Of a stretch of DNA of 64,000 bases, positions 35,459 through 47,700 are shown piece after piece. A model generated the notes under the pieces. The model saw nothing but the letters and a program-made list of their open reading frames with translations, was not told the DNA's origin and searched no databases. The number at the start of each line of letters is the position of its first letter. Within the stretch, counting starts at the first letter, position 1. The translations under genes and the position numbers were made by a program. Source of the DNA: Ptiloglossa arizonensis (Eukaryota; Arthropoda; Insecta; Hymenoptera; Colletidae); the NCBI RefSeq assembly GCF_051014685.1, contig NW_027478388.1:1971180-2035179 (forward strand), in the 5' to 3' direction.

Positions 35459-36636
35459 AATTTCTTGGCTTCAAACTCCCATATCTCGCGAACGGATTGA
35501 CCTAACCCAAAAATTCCTGTTGCGTCTGAAAGTAGAAACTCGCCCGATTACAACGGTATGTGTATTTTGTCCCTAAGTCATTCTGGTTAAGCGTTTGGAG
35601 CAGCAGAAGTGCGAAAAATTTGTTGTCTTGTCAACCATTTCTTAGATTCAAAGTCCCATATCTCGCGAACGGATTGACCTATCCCAAAAATTCCTGTTGC
35701 ATCTGAAAGTAGAAACTCGCTCGATTACAACGGTATGTGTATTTTTTCCTTAGGCCATTCTGGTTAAGCGTTTGGTGCAGCAGAATTGCGAAAAATTTTT
35801 TGCCTTCGCAACCATTTCTTGTCTTCAAGCTCCCATATCTCGCGAACGGATTGACCTAACCCAAAAATTCCTATTGCATCTGAAAGTAGAAACTCGTCCG
35901 ATTACAACGATATGTGTATTTTTTCCCTAGGCCATTCTGGTTAAGCGTTTGTAGCAGCAGAATAGCGAAAAATTTTTAGCCTTCTCAACCATTTCTTGAC
36001 TTCAAACTCACATATCTCGCGAACGGATTGACCTGACCCAAAAATTCCTGTTGCGTCTGAAAGTAGAAACTCGCCCGATTACAAAGGTATGTGTATTCTT
36101 TCCCTAGGCCATTCTGGTTAAGCGTTTGGAGCAGCAGAATTGTGAAAAATTTTTTGCCTTCTCTACCATTTCTTGGCTTCAAAGTCCCATATCTCGCGAA
36201 CGGATCGACCTAACCCAAATTTCCTATTGCATCTGAAAGTCGAAACTCGCCCGATTACAACGGTATGTGTATTTTGTCCCTAGGCCATTCTGGTTAAGCG
36301 TTTGGAGCAGCAGAAGTGCGAAAAATTTGTTGTCTTGTCAACCATTTCTTAGATTCAAAGTCCCATATCTCGCGAACGGATTGACCTATCCCAAAAATTC
36401 CTCTTGCATCTGAAGGTAGAAACTCGCCCGATTACAACGGTATGTGTATTTTTTCCTTAGGCCATTCTGGTTAAGCGTTTGGTGCAGCAGAATTGCGAAA
36501 AATTTTTTGCCTTCTCAACCATTTCTTGTCTTCAAGCTCCCATATCTCGCGAACGGATTGACCTAACCCAATAATTCCTATTGCATCTGAAAGTAGAAAC
36601 TCGCGCGGTTACAACGGTATGTGTATTTTTTCCTTA
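34715..36636. repeat. 1238-bp 7-mer, one and a half copies
   Basis: The unit 34,715-35,952 recurs from 35,953 to about 36,636 at offset 1,238 (7 x 177 - 1). It begins at the GCAGAATAGCG monomer (GTAGCAGCAG at the second start). The second copy ends where TTCCCTAGGCC is replaced by TTCCTTAGGCC / CTGCTTAAGCG, entering the next unit. Confidence 0.75.
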
Positions 36637-36744
36637 GGCCATTCTGCTTAAGCGTTTGGTGCAGCAGAATTGCGAAAAATTTTTTGCCTTCTCAACCATT
36701 TCTTGGCTTCAAACTCCCATATCTCGCGAACGGATTGACCTAAC

Positions 36745-38864
36745 CCAAATTTCCTATTGCATCTGAGAGTCGAAACTCGCCCGATTACAACGGTATGTGT
36801 ATTTTGTCCCAAGGCCATTCTGGTTAAGCGTTTGGAGCAGCAGAAGTGCGAAAAATTTGTTGTCTTCTCAACCATTTCTTAGCTTCAAACTCCCATATCT
36901 CGCGAACGGATTGACCTATCCCAAAAATTCCTGTTGCATCTGAAAGTAGAACCTCGCCCGATTACAACGATATGTGTATTTTTTCCTTAGGCCCTTCTGG
37001 TTAAGCGTTTGGTGCAGCAGAATTGCGAAAAATTTTTTGCTTTCTCGATCATTTCTTGTCTTCAAGCTCCCATATCTCGCGAACGGTTTGACCTAACCCA
37101 AAAATTCCTATTGCATCTGAAAGTAGAAACTCGCCCGATTACAACGGTATGTGTATTTATACCCTAGGCCATTCTGGTTAAGCGTTTGGAGCTGCAGAAT
37201 TGTGAAAAATTTTTTGCCGTCTGTACCATTTCTTGGCTTCAATCTCCCATATCTCGCGAACGGATTGACCTAACCCAAAAATTTCGATTGCGTCTGAAAG
37301 TAGAAACTCGCCCGATTACAAAGGTATGTGTATTCTTTCCCTAGGCCATTCTGGATAAGCGTTTGGTGCAGCAGAATTGCGAAAAATTTTTTGCCTTCTC
37401 TACCATTTCTTGGCTTCAAAGACCCATATCTCGCGAACGGATCGACCTAACCCAAATTTCCTATTGCATCTGAGTGTCGAAACTCGCCCGATTACAACGG
37501 TATGTGTATTTTGTCCCTAGGCCATTCTGGTTAAGCGTTTGGAGCAGCACAAGTGCGAAAAATTTGTTGTCTTGTCAACCATTTCTTAGATTCAAAGTCC
37601 CATATCTCGCGAACGGATTGACCTATCCCAAAAATTCCTGTTGCATCTGAAAGTAGAAACTCGCTCGATTACAACGGTAGGTGTATTTTGTCCCAAGGCC
37701 ATTCTGGTTAAGCGTTTGGAGCAGCAGAAGTGCGAAAAATTTGTTGTCTTCTCAACCATTTCTTAGCTTCAAACTCCCATGCCTCGTCAACGGATTGACC
37801 TAACCCAAATTTCCTATTGCATCTGAGAGTCGAAACTCGCCCGATTACAACGGTATGTGTATTTTGTCCCAAGGCCATTCTGGTTAAGCGTTTGGAGCAG
37901 CAGAAGTGCGAAAAATTTGTTGTCTTCTCAACCATTTCTTAGCTTCAAACTCCCATATCTCGCGAACGGATTGACCTATCCCAAAAATTCCTGTTGCATC
38001 TGAAAGTAGAACCTCGCCCGATTACAACGATATGTGTATTTTTTCCTTAGGCCATTCTGGTTAAGCGTTTGGTGCAGCAGAATTGCGAAAAATTTTTTGC
38101 TTTCTCGATCATTTCTTGTCTTCAAGCTCCCATATCTCGCGAACGGTTTGACCTAACCCAAAAATTCCTATTGCATCTGAAAGTAGAAACTCGCCCGATT
38201 ACAACGGTATGTGTATTTATACCCTAGGCCATTCTGGTTAAGCGTTTGGAGCTGCAGAATTGTGAAAAATTTTTTGCCGTCTGTACCATTTCTTGGCTTC
38301 AATCTCCCATATCTCGCGAACGGATTGACCTAACCCAAAAATTTCGATTGCGTCTGAAAGTAGAAACTCGCCCGATTACAAAGGTATGTGTATTCTTTCC
38401 CTAGGCCATTCTGGATAAGCGTTTGGTGCAGCAGAATTGCGAAAAATTTTTTGCCTTCTCTACCATTTCTTGGCTTCAAAGACCCATATCTCGCGAACGG
38501 ATCGACCTAACCCAAATTTCCTATTGCATCTGAGTGTCGAAACTCGCCCGATTACAACGGTATGTGTATTTTGTCCCTAGGCCATTCTGGTTAAGCGTTT
38601 GGAGCAGCACAAGTGCGAAAAATTTGTTGTCTTGTCAACCATTTCTTAGATTCAAAGTCCCATATCTCGCGAACGGATTGACCTATCCCAAAAATTCCTG
38701 TTGCATCTGAAAGTAGAAACTCGCTCGATTACAACGGTAGGTGTATTTTGTCCCAAGGCCATTCTGGTTAAGCGTTTGGAGCAGCAGAAGTGCGAAAAAT
38801 TTGTTGTCTTCTCAACCATTTCTTAGCTTCAAACTCCCATGCCTCGTCAACGGATTGACCTAAC
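36745..38864. repeat. 1060-bp hexamer, two tandem copies
   Basis: Units of about 36,745-37,804 and 37,805-38,864. Shared markers are GTATTTATACCC, GGAGCTGCAG, TTTGCCGTCTG, AAAGACCCATATC, GAGTGTCG, GCAGCACAAG, GGTAGGTGTA and CATGCCTCGTCAACGG. I noticed one difference, GGCCCTTCTGG in copy 1 (36,990) against GGCCATTCTGG in copy 2. A further copy of the unit lies at about 39.92-40.98 kb inside the 2120-bp repeat. Confidence 0.85.
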
Positions 38865-41580
38865 CCAATAATTTCTTTTGCATCTGAAAGTAGAAACTCG
38901 CCCGATTACAACGGTATGTGTATTTTTTCCCTAGGCCATTCTGGTTAAGCGTTTGGAGCAGCAGAATTATGAAAAATTTGTTGTCTTGTCAACCATTTCT
39001 TAGATTCAAAGTCCCATATCTCGCGAACGGATTGCCCTATCCCAAAAATTCCTGTTGCATTTGAAAGTAGAAACTCGCCCGATTACAACGGTATGTGTAT
39101 TTTTTCCTTAGGCCATTCTGCTTAAGCGTTTGGTGCAGCAGAATTGCGAAAAATTTGTTGCCTTCTCAACCATTTCTTGGCTTCAAACTCCCATATCTCG
39201 CGAACGGATTGACCTAACCCAAATTTCCTATTGCATCTGAGAGTCGAAACTCGCCCGATTACAACGGTATGTGTATTTTGTCCCAAGGCCATTCTGGTTA
39301 AGCGTTTGGTGCAGCAGAATTGCGAAAAATTTTTTGCTTTCTCGTTCATTTCTTGTCTTCAAGCTCCCATATCTCGCGAACGGTTTGACCTAACCCAAAA
39401 ATTCCTATTGCATCTGAAAGTAGAAACTCGCCCGATTACAACGGTATGTGTATTTTTTCCTTAGGCCATTCTGCTTAAGCGTTTGGTGCAGCAGAATTGC
39501 GAAAAATTTTTTGCCTTCTCTACCATTTCTTGGCTTCAAAGACCCATATCTCGCGAACGGATCGACCTAACCCAAATTTCCTATTGCATCTGAGTGTCGA
39601 AACTCGCCCGATTACAACGGTATGTGTATTTTGTCCCTAGGCCATTCTGGTTAAGCGTTTGGAGCAGCACAAGTGCGAAAAATTTGTTGTCTTGTCAACC
39701 ATTTCTTAGATTCAAAGTCCCATATCTCGCGAACGGATTGACCTATCCCAAAAATTCCTGTTGCATCTGAAAGTAGAAACTCGCTCGATTACAACGGTAG
39801 GTGTATTTTGTCCCAAGGCCATTCTGGTTAAGCGTTTGGAGCAGCAGAAGTGCGAAAAATTTGTTGTCTTCTCAACCATTTCTTAGCTTCAAACTCCCAT
39901 GCCTCGTCAACGGATTGACCTAACCCAAATTTCCTATTGCATCTGAGAGTCGAAACTCGCCCGATTACAACGGTATGTGTATTTTGTCCCAAGGCCATTC
40001 TGGTTAAGCGTTTGGAGCAGCAGAATTGCGAAAAATTTGTTGTCTTCTCAACCATTTCTTAGCTTCAAACTCCCATATCTCGCGAACGGATTGACCTATC
40101 CCAAAAATTCCTGTTGCGTCTGAAAGTAGAACCTCGCCCGATTACAACGATATGTGTATTTTTTCCTTAGGCCATTCTGGTTAAGCGTTTGGTGCAGCAG
40201 AATTGCGAAAAATTTTTTGCTTTCTCGATCATTTCTTGTCTTCAAGCTCCCATATCTCGCGAACGGTTTGACCTAACCCAAAAATTCCTATTGCATCTGA
40301 AAGTAGAAACTCGCCCGATTACAACGGTATGTGTATTTATACCCTAGGCCATTCTGGTTAAGCGTTTGGAGCTGCAGAATTGTGAAAAATTTTTTGCCGT
40401 CTGTACCATTTCTTGGCTTCAATCTCCCATATCTCGCGAACGGATTGACCTAACCCAAAAATTTCGATTGCGTCTGAAAGTAGAAACTCGCCCGATTACA
40501 AAGGTATGTGTATTCTTTCCCTAGGCCATTCTGGATAAGCGTTTGGTGCAGCAGAATTGCGAAAAATTTTTTGCCTTCTCTACCATTTCTTGGCTTCAAA
40601 GACCCATATCTCGCGAACGGATCGACCTAACCCAAATTTCCTATTGCATCTGAGTGTCGAAACTCGCCCGATTACAACGGTATGTGTATTTTGTCCCTAG
40701 GCCATTCTGGTTAAGCGTTTGGAGCAGCACAAGTGCGAAAAATTTGTTGTCTTGTCAACCATTTCTTAGATTCAAAGTCCCATATCTCGCGAACGGATTG
40801 ACCTATCCCAAAAATTCCTGTTGCATCTGAAAGTAGAAACTCGCTCGATTACAACGGTAGGTGTATTTTGTCCCAAGGCCATTCTGGTTAAGCGTTTGGA
40901 GCAGCAGAAGTGCGAAAAATTTGTTGTCTTCTCAACCATTTCTTAGCTTCAAACTCCCATGCCTCGTCAACGGATTGACCTAACCCAATAATTTCTTTTG
41001 CATCTGAAAGTAGAAACTCGCCCGATTACAACGGTATGTGTATTTTTTCCCTAGGCCATTCTGGTTAAGCGTTTGGAGCAGCAGAATTATGAAAAATTTG
41101 TTGTCTTGTCAACCATTTCTTAGATTCAAAGTCCCATATCTCGCGAACGGATTGCCCTATCCCAAAAATTCCTGTTGCATTTGAAAGTAGAAACTCGCCC
41201 GATTACAACGGTATGTGTATTTTTTCCTTAGGCCATTCTGCTTAAGCGTTTGGTGCAGCAGAATTGCGAAAAATTTGTTGCCTTCTCAACCATTTCTTGG
41301 CTTCAAACTCCCATATCTCGCGAACGGATTGACCTAACCCAAATTTCCTATTGCATCTGAGAGTCGAAACTCGCCCGATTACAACGGTATGTGTATTTTG
41401 TCCCAAGGCCATTCTGGTTAAGCGTTTGGTGCAGCAGAATTGCGAAAAATTTTTTGCTTTCTCGTTCATTTCTTGTCTTCAAGCTCCCATATCTCGCGAA
41501 CGGTTTGACCTAACCCAAAAATTCCTATTGCATCTGAAAGTAGAAACTCGCCCGATTACAACGGTATGTGTATTTTTTCC
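37361..41580. repeat. 2120-bp 12-mer, two tandem copies
   Basis: Sequence from about 37,361 to 39,460 recurs at about 39,481 to 41,580 at offset 2,120 (twice 1,060). It therefore contains parts of the 1060-bp hexamer pair plus the CAATAATTTCTTTTGC monomer and the CTCGTTCATTTC monomer. Small differences include GAAGTGCG at 37,904 against GAATTGCG at 40,024, and TTGCATCTG against TTGCGTCTG near 40,115. It is nested with, and later than, the hexamer duplication. Confidence 0.8.
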
Positions 41581-44500
41581 CTAGGCCATTCTGGTTAAGC
41601 GTTTGGAGCAGCAGAATTGTGAAAAATTTTTTGCCTTCTGTACCATTTCTTGGCTTCAATCTCCCATATATCGCGAACGGATTGACCTAACCCAAAAATT
41701 TCAATTGCGTCTGAAAGTAGAAACTCCGCGATTGCAACGGTATGTGTATTTTTTCCCTAGGCCATTCTGGTTAAGCGTTTGGAGCAGCAGAATAGCGAAA
41801 AATTTTTAGCCTTCTCAACCATTTCTTGACTTCAAACTCACATATCTCGCGAACGGATTGACCTGACCCAAAAATTCCTGTTGCGTCTGAAAGTAGAAAC
41901 TCGCCCGATTACAAAGGTATGTGTATTCTTTCCCTAGGCCATTCTGGATAAGCGTTTGGAGCAGCAGAATTGTGAAAAATTTTTTGCCTTCTCTACCATT
42001 TCTTGGCTTCAAAGTCCCATATCTCGCGAACGGATCGACCTAACCCAAATTTCCTATTGCATCTGAAAGTCGAAACTCGCCCGATTACAACGGTATGTGT
42101 ATTTTGTCCCTAGGCCATTCTGGTTAAGCGTTTGGAGCAGCAGAAGTGCGAAAAATTTGTTGTCTTGTCAACCATTTCTTAGATTCAAAGTCCCATATCT
42201 CGCGAACGGATTGACCTATCCCAAAAATTCCTCTTGCATCTGAAGGTAGAAACTCGCCCGCCTACAACGGTATGTGTATTTTTTCCTTAGGCCATTCTGG
42301 TTAAGCGTTTGGTGCAGCAGAATTGCGAAAAATTTTTTGCCTTCTCAACCATTTCTTGTCTTCAAGCTCCCATATCTCGCGAACGGATTGACCTAACCCA
42401 ATAATTCCTATTGCATCTGAAAGTAGAAACTCGCGCGGTTACAACGGTATGTGTATTTTTTCCCTAGGCCATTCTGGTTAAGCGTTTGGAGCAGCAGAAT
42501 TATGAAAAATTTTTTGCCTTCTCTAACCTTTCTTGGCTTCAAACTCCCATATCTCGCGAACGGATTTACCTAACCCAAAAATTCCTGTTGCGTCTCAAAG
42601 TAGAAACTCGCCCGATTACAACGGTACGTGAATTTTTCCCCTAGGCCATACTGGTTAAGCGTCTGGAGCAGCAGAAGTGCGAAAAATTTGTTGTCTTGTC
42701 AACCATTTCTTAGATTCAAAGTCCCATATCTCGCGAACGGATTGACCTATCCCAAAAATTCCTGTTGCATTTGAATGTAGAAACTCAGCCGATTACAACG
42801 GTATGTGTATTTTTTCCTTAGGCCATTCTGCTTAAGCGTTTGGTGCAGCAGAATTGCGAAAAATTTTTTGCCTTCTCAACCATTTCTTGGCTTCAAACTC
42901 CCATATCTCGCGAACGGATTGACCTAACCCAAATTTCCTATTGCATCTGAGAGTCGAAACTCGCCCGATTACAACGGTATGTGTATTTTTTCCTTAGGCC
43001 ATTCTGCTTAAGCGTTTGGTGCAGCAGAATTGCGAAAAATTTGTTGCCTTCTCAACCATTTCTTGGCTTCAAACTCCCATATCTCGCGAACGGATTGACC
43101 TAACCCAAATTTCCTATTGCATCTGAGAGTCGAAACTCGCCCGATTACAACGGTATGTGTATTTTGTCCCAAGGCCATTCTGGTTAAGCGTTTGGTGCAG
43201 CAGAATTGCGAAAAATTTTTTGCTTTCTCGTTCATTTCTTGTCTTCAAGCTCCCATATCTCGCGAACGGTTTGACCTAACCCAAAAATTCCTATTGCATC
43301 TGAAAGTAGAAACTCGCCCGATTACAACGGTATGTGTATTTTTTCCCTAGGCCATTCTGGTTAAGCGTTTGGAGCAGCAGAATTGTGAAAAATTTTTTGC
43401 CTTCTGTACCATTTCTTGGCTTCAATCTCCCATATATCGCGAACGGATTGACCTAACCCAAAAATTTCAATTGCGTCTGAAAGTAGAAACTCCGCGATTG
43501 CAACGGTATGTGTATTTTTTCCCTAGGCCATTCTGGTTAAGCGTTTGGAGCAGCAGAATAGCGAAAAATTTTTAGCCTTCTCAACCATTTCTTGACTTCA
43601 AACTCACATATCTCGCGAACGGATTGACCTGACCCAAAAATTCCTGTTGCGTCTGAAAGTAGAAACTCGCCCGATTACAAAGGTATGTGTATTCTTTCCC
43701 TAGGCCATTCTGGATAAGCGTTTGGAGCAGCAGAATTGTGAAAAATTTTTTGCCTTCTCTACCATTTCTTGGCTTCAAAGTCCCATATCTCGCGAACGGA
43801 TCGACCTAACCCAAATTTCCTATTGCATCTGAAAGTCGAAACTCGCCCGATTACAACGGTATGTGTATTTTGTCCCTAGGCCATTCTGGTTAAGCGTTTG
43901 GAGCAGCAGAAGTGCGAAAAATTTGTTGTCTTGTCAACCATTTCTTAGATTCAAAGTCCCATATCTCGCGAACGGATTGACCTATCCCAAAAATTCCTCT
44001 TGCATCTGAAGGTAGAAACTCGCCCGCCTACAACGGTATGTGTATTTTTTCCTTAGGCCATTCTGGTTAAGCGTTTGGTGCAGCAGAATTGCGAAAAATT
44101 TTTTGCCTTCTCAACCATTTCTTGTCTTCAAGCTCCCATATCTCGCGAACGGATTGACCTAACCCAATAATTCCTATTGCATCTGAAAGTAGAAACTCGC
44201 GCGGTTACAACGGTATGTGTATTTTTTCCCTAGGCCATTCTGGTTAAGCGTTTGGAGCAGCAGAATTATGAAAAATTTTTTGCCTTCTCTAACCTTTCTT
44301 GGCTTCAAACTCCCATATCTCGCGAACGGATTTACCTAACCCAAAAATTCCTGTTGCGTCTCAAAGTAGAAACTCGCCCGATTACAACGGTACGTGAATT
44401 TTTCCCCTAGGCCATACTGGTTAAGCGTCTGGAGCAGCAGAAGTGCGAAAAATTTGTTGTCTTGTCAACCATTTCTTAGATTCAAAGTCCCATATCTCGC

Positions 44501-44750
44501 GAACGGATTGACCTATCCCAAAAATTCCTGTTGCATTTGAATGTAGAAACTCAGCCGATTACAACGGTATGTGTATTTTTTCCTTAGGCCATTCTGCTTA
44601 AGCGTTTGGTGCAGCAGAATTGCGAAAAATTTTTTGCCTTCTCAACCATTTCTTGGCTTCAAACTCCCATATCTCGCGAACGGATTGACCTAACCCAAAT
44701 TTCCTATTGCATCTGAGAGTCGAAACTCGCCCGATTACAACGGTATGTGT
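41225..44750. repeat. 1766-bp 10-mer, two tandem copies
   Basis: Sequence from about 41,225 to 42,985 recurs from about 42,990 to 44,750 at offset 1,766 (10 x 177 - 4). Both contain the CTCGTTCATTTC monomer, CATATATCGCG, ACTCCGCGATTGC, CGCCCGCCTAC, TCTAACCTTTC and GAACGGATTTACC. The second copy is also the left part of the first 4240-bp unit. Confidence 0.85.
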
Positions 44751-47700
44751 ATTTTGTCCCAAGGGCATTCTGGTTAAGCGTTTGGAGCAGCAGAAGTGCG
44801 AAAAATTTGTTGTCTTCTCAACCATTTCTTAGCTTCAAACTCCCATGCCTCGTCAACGGATTGACCTAACCCAATAATTTCTATTGCATCTGAAAGTAGA
44901 AACTCGCCCGATTACAACGGTATGAGTATTTTTTCCCCAGGCCATTCTGGTTAAGCGTTTGGTGCAGCAGAATTGCGAAAAATTTTTTGCCTTCTCAAGC
45001 ATTTCTTGTCTTCAAGCTCCCATATCTCGCGAACGGATTGACCTAACCCAAAAATTCCTATTGCATCTGAAAGTAGAAACTCGCCCGATTACAACGGTAT
45101 GTGTATTTTTTCCCTAGGCCATTCTGGTTAAGCGTTTGGAGCAGCAGAATTGTGAAAAATTTTTTGCCTTCTCTACCATTTCTTGGCTTCAAACTCCCAT
45201 ATCTCGCGAACGGATTGACCTAACCCAAAAATTTCTATTGCGTCTGAAAGTAGAAACTCCCCGATTGCAACGGCATGTGCATTTTTTCCCTAGGCCATTC
45301 TGGTTAAGCGTTTGGAGCAGCAGAATCGCGAAAAATTTTTAGCCTTCTCAACCATTTCTTGACTTCAAACTCACATATCTCGCGAACGGATTGACCTGAC
45401 CCAAAAATTCCTGTTGCGTCTGAAAGTAGAAACTCGCCCGATTACAAAGGTATGTGTATTCTTTCCCTAGGCCATTCTGGTTAAGCGTTTGGAGCAGCAG
45501 AATTGTGAAAAATTTTTTGCCTTCTCTACCATTTCTTGGCTTCAAAGTCCCATATTTCGCGAACGGATCGACCTAACCCAAAAATTCCTATTGTAACTGA
45601 AAGTAGAAACTCGCCCGATTACAACGGTATGTGTATTTTTTCCCTAGGCCATTCTGGTTAAGCGTTTGAAGCAGCAGAATTGCGAAAAATTTTTTGCCTT
45701 CTCAACCAATTCTTGGCTTCAAACACCCATATCTCGCGAACGGATTGACCTAACCCAAAAATTCCTATTGCATCTGAGAGTAGAAACTCGCCCGATTACA
45801 AAGGTATGTGTATTTCTTCCCCAGGCCATTCTGGTTGAGCGTTTGGAGCAGCAGAATTGCGAAAAATTTTTTGCCTTCTCTACCATTTCTTGGCTTCAAA
45901 GTCCCATATCTCGCGAACGGATCGACCTAACCCAAATTTCCTATTGCATCTGAAAGTCGAAACTCGCCCGATTACAACGGTATGTGTATTTTGTCCCTAG
46001 GCCATTCTGGTTTAGCGTTTGGAGCAGCAGAAGTGCGAAAAATTTGTTGTCTTGTCAACCATTTCTTAGATTCAAAGTCCCATATCTCGCGAACGGATTG
46101 ACCTATCCCAAAAATTCCTGTTGCATCTGAAAGTAGAAACTCGCTCGATTACAACGGTATGTTTATTTTTTCCTTAGGCCATTCTGGTTAAGCGTTTGGT
46201 GCAGCAGAATTGCGAAAAATTTTTTGCCTTCTCTACCATTTCTTGGCTTCAAACTCCCATATCTCGCGAACGGATTGACCTAACCCAAAAATTTCAATTG
46301 CGTCTGAAAGTAGAAACTCCCCGATTGCAACGGTATGTTTATTTTTTCCCTAGGCCATTCTGGTTAAGCGTTTGGAGCAGCAGAATTATGAAAAATTTTT
46401 TGCCTTCTCTACCCTTTCTTGGCTTCAAACTCCCATATCTCGCGAACGGATTGACCTAACCCAAAAATTCCTGTTGCGTCTGAAAGTAGAAACTCGCCCG
46501 ATTACAAAGGTATGTGTATTCTTTCCCTAGGCCATTCTGGATAAGCGTTTGGTGCAGCAGAATTGCGAAAAATTTTTTGCCTTCTCTACCATTTCTTGGC
46601 TTCAAAGTCCCATATCTCGCGAACGGATCGACCTAACCCAAATTTCCTATTGCATCTGAGTGTCGAAACTCGCCCGATTACAACGGTATGTGTATTTTGT
46701 CCCTAGGCCATTCTGGTTAAGCGTTTGGAGCAGCACAAGTGCGAAAAATTTGTTGTCTTGTCAACCATTTCTTAGATTCAAAGTCCCATATCTCGCGAAC
46801 GGATTGACCTATCCCAAAAATTCCTGTTGCATCTGAAAGTAGAAACTCGCTCGATTACAACGGTAGGTGTATTTTGTCCCAAGGCCATTCTGGTTAAGCG
46901 TTTGGAGCAGCAGAAGTGCGAAAAATTTGTTGTCTTCTCAACCATTTCTTAGCTTCAAACTCCCATGCCTCGTCAACGGATTGACCTAACCCAATAATTT
47001 CTATTGCATCTGAAAGTAGAAACTCGCCCGATTACAACGGTATGTGTATTTTTTCCCTAGGCCATTCTGGTTAAGCGTTTGGAGCAGCAGAATTATGAAA
47101 AATTTGTTGTCTTGTCAACCATTTCTTAGATTCAAAGTCCCATATCTCGCGAACGGATTGCCCTATCCCAAAAATTCCTGTTGCATTTGAAAGTAGAAAC
47201 TCGCCCGATTACAACGGTATGTGTATTTTTTCCTTAGGCCATTCTGCTTAAGCGTTTGGTGCAGCAGAATTGCGAAAAATTTGTTGCCTTCTCAACCATT
47301 TCTTGGCTTCAAACTCCCATATCTCGCGAACGGATTGACCTAACCCAAATTTCCTATTGCATCTGAGAGTCGAAACTCGCCCGATTACAACGGTATGTGT
47401 ATTTTGTCCCAAGGCCATCCTGGTTAAGCGTTTGGTGCAGCAGAATTGCGAAAAATTTTTTGCTTTCTCGTTCATTTCTTGTCTTCAAGCTCCCATATCT
47501 CGCGAACGGTTTGACCTAACCCAAAAATTCCTATTGCATCTGAAAGTAGAAACTCGCCCGATTACAACGGTATGTGTATTTTTTCCCTAGGCCATTCTGG
47601 TTAAGCGTTTGGAGCAGCAGAATTGTGAAAAATTTTTTGCCTTCTGTACCATTTCTTGGCTTCAATCTCCCATATATCGCGAACGGATTGACCTAACCCA

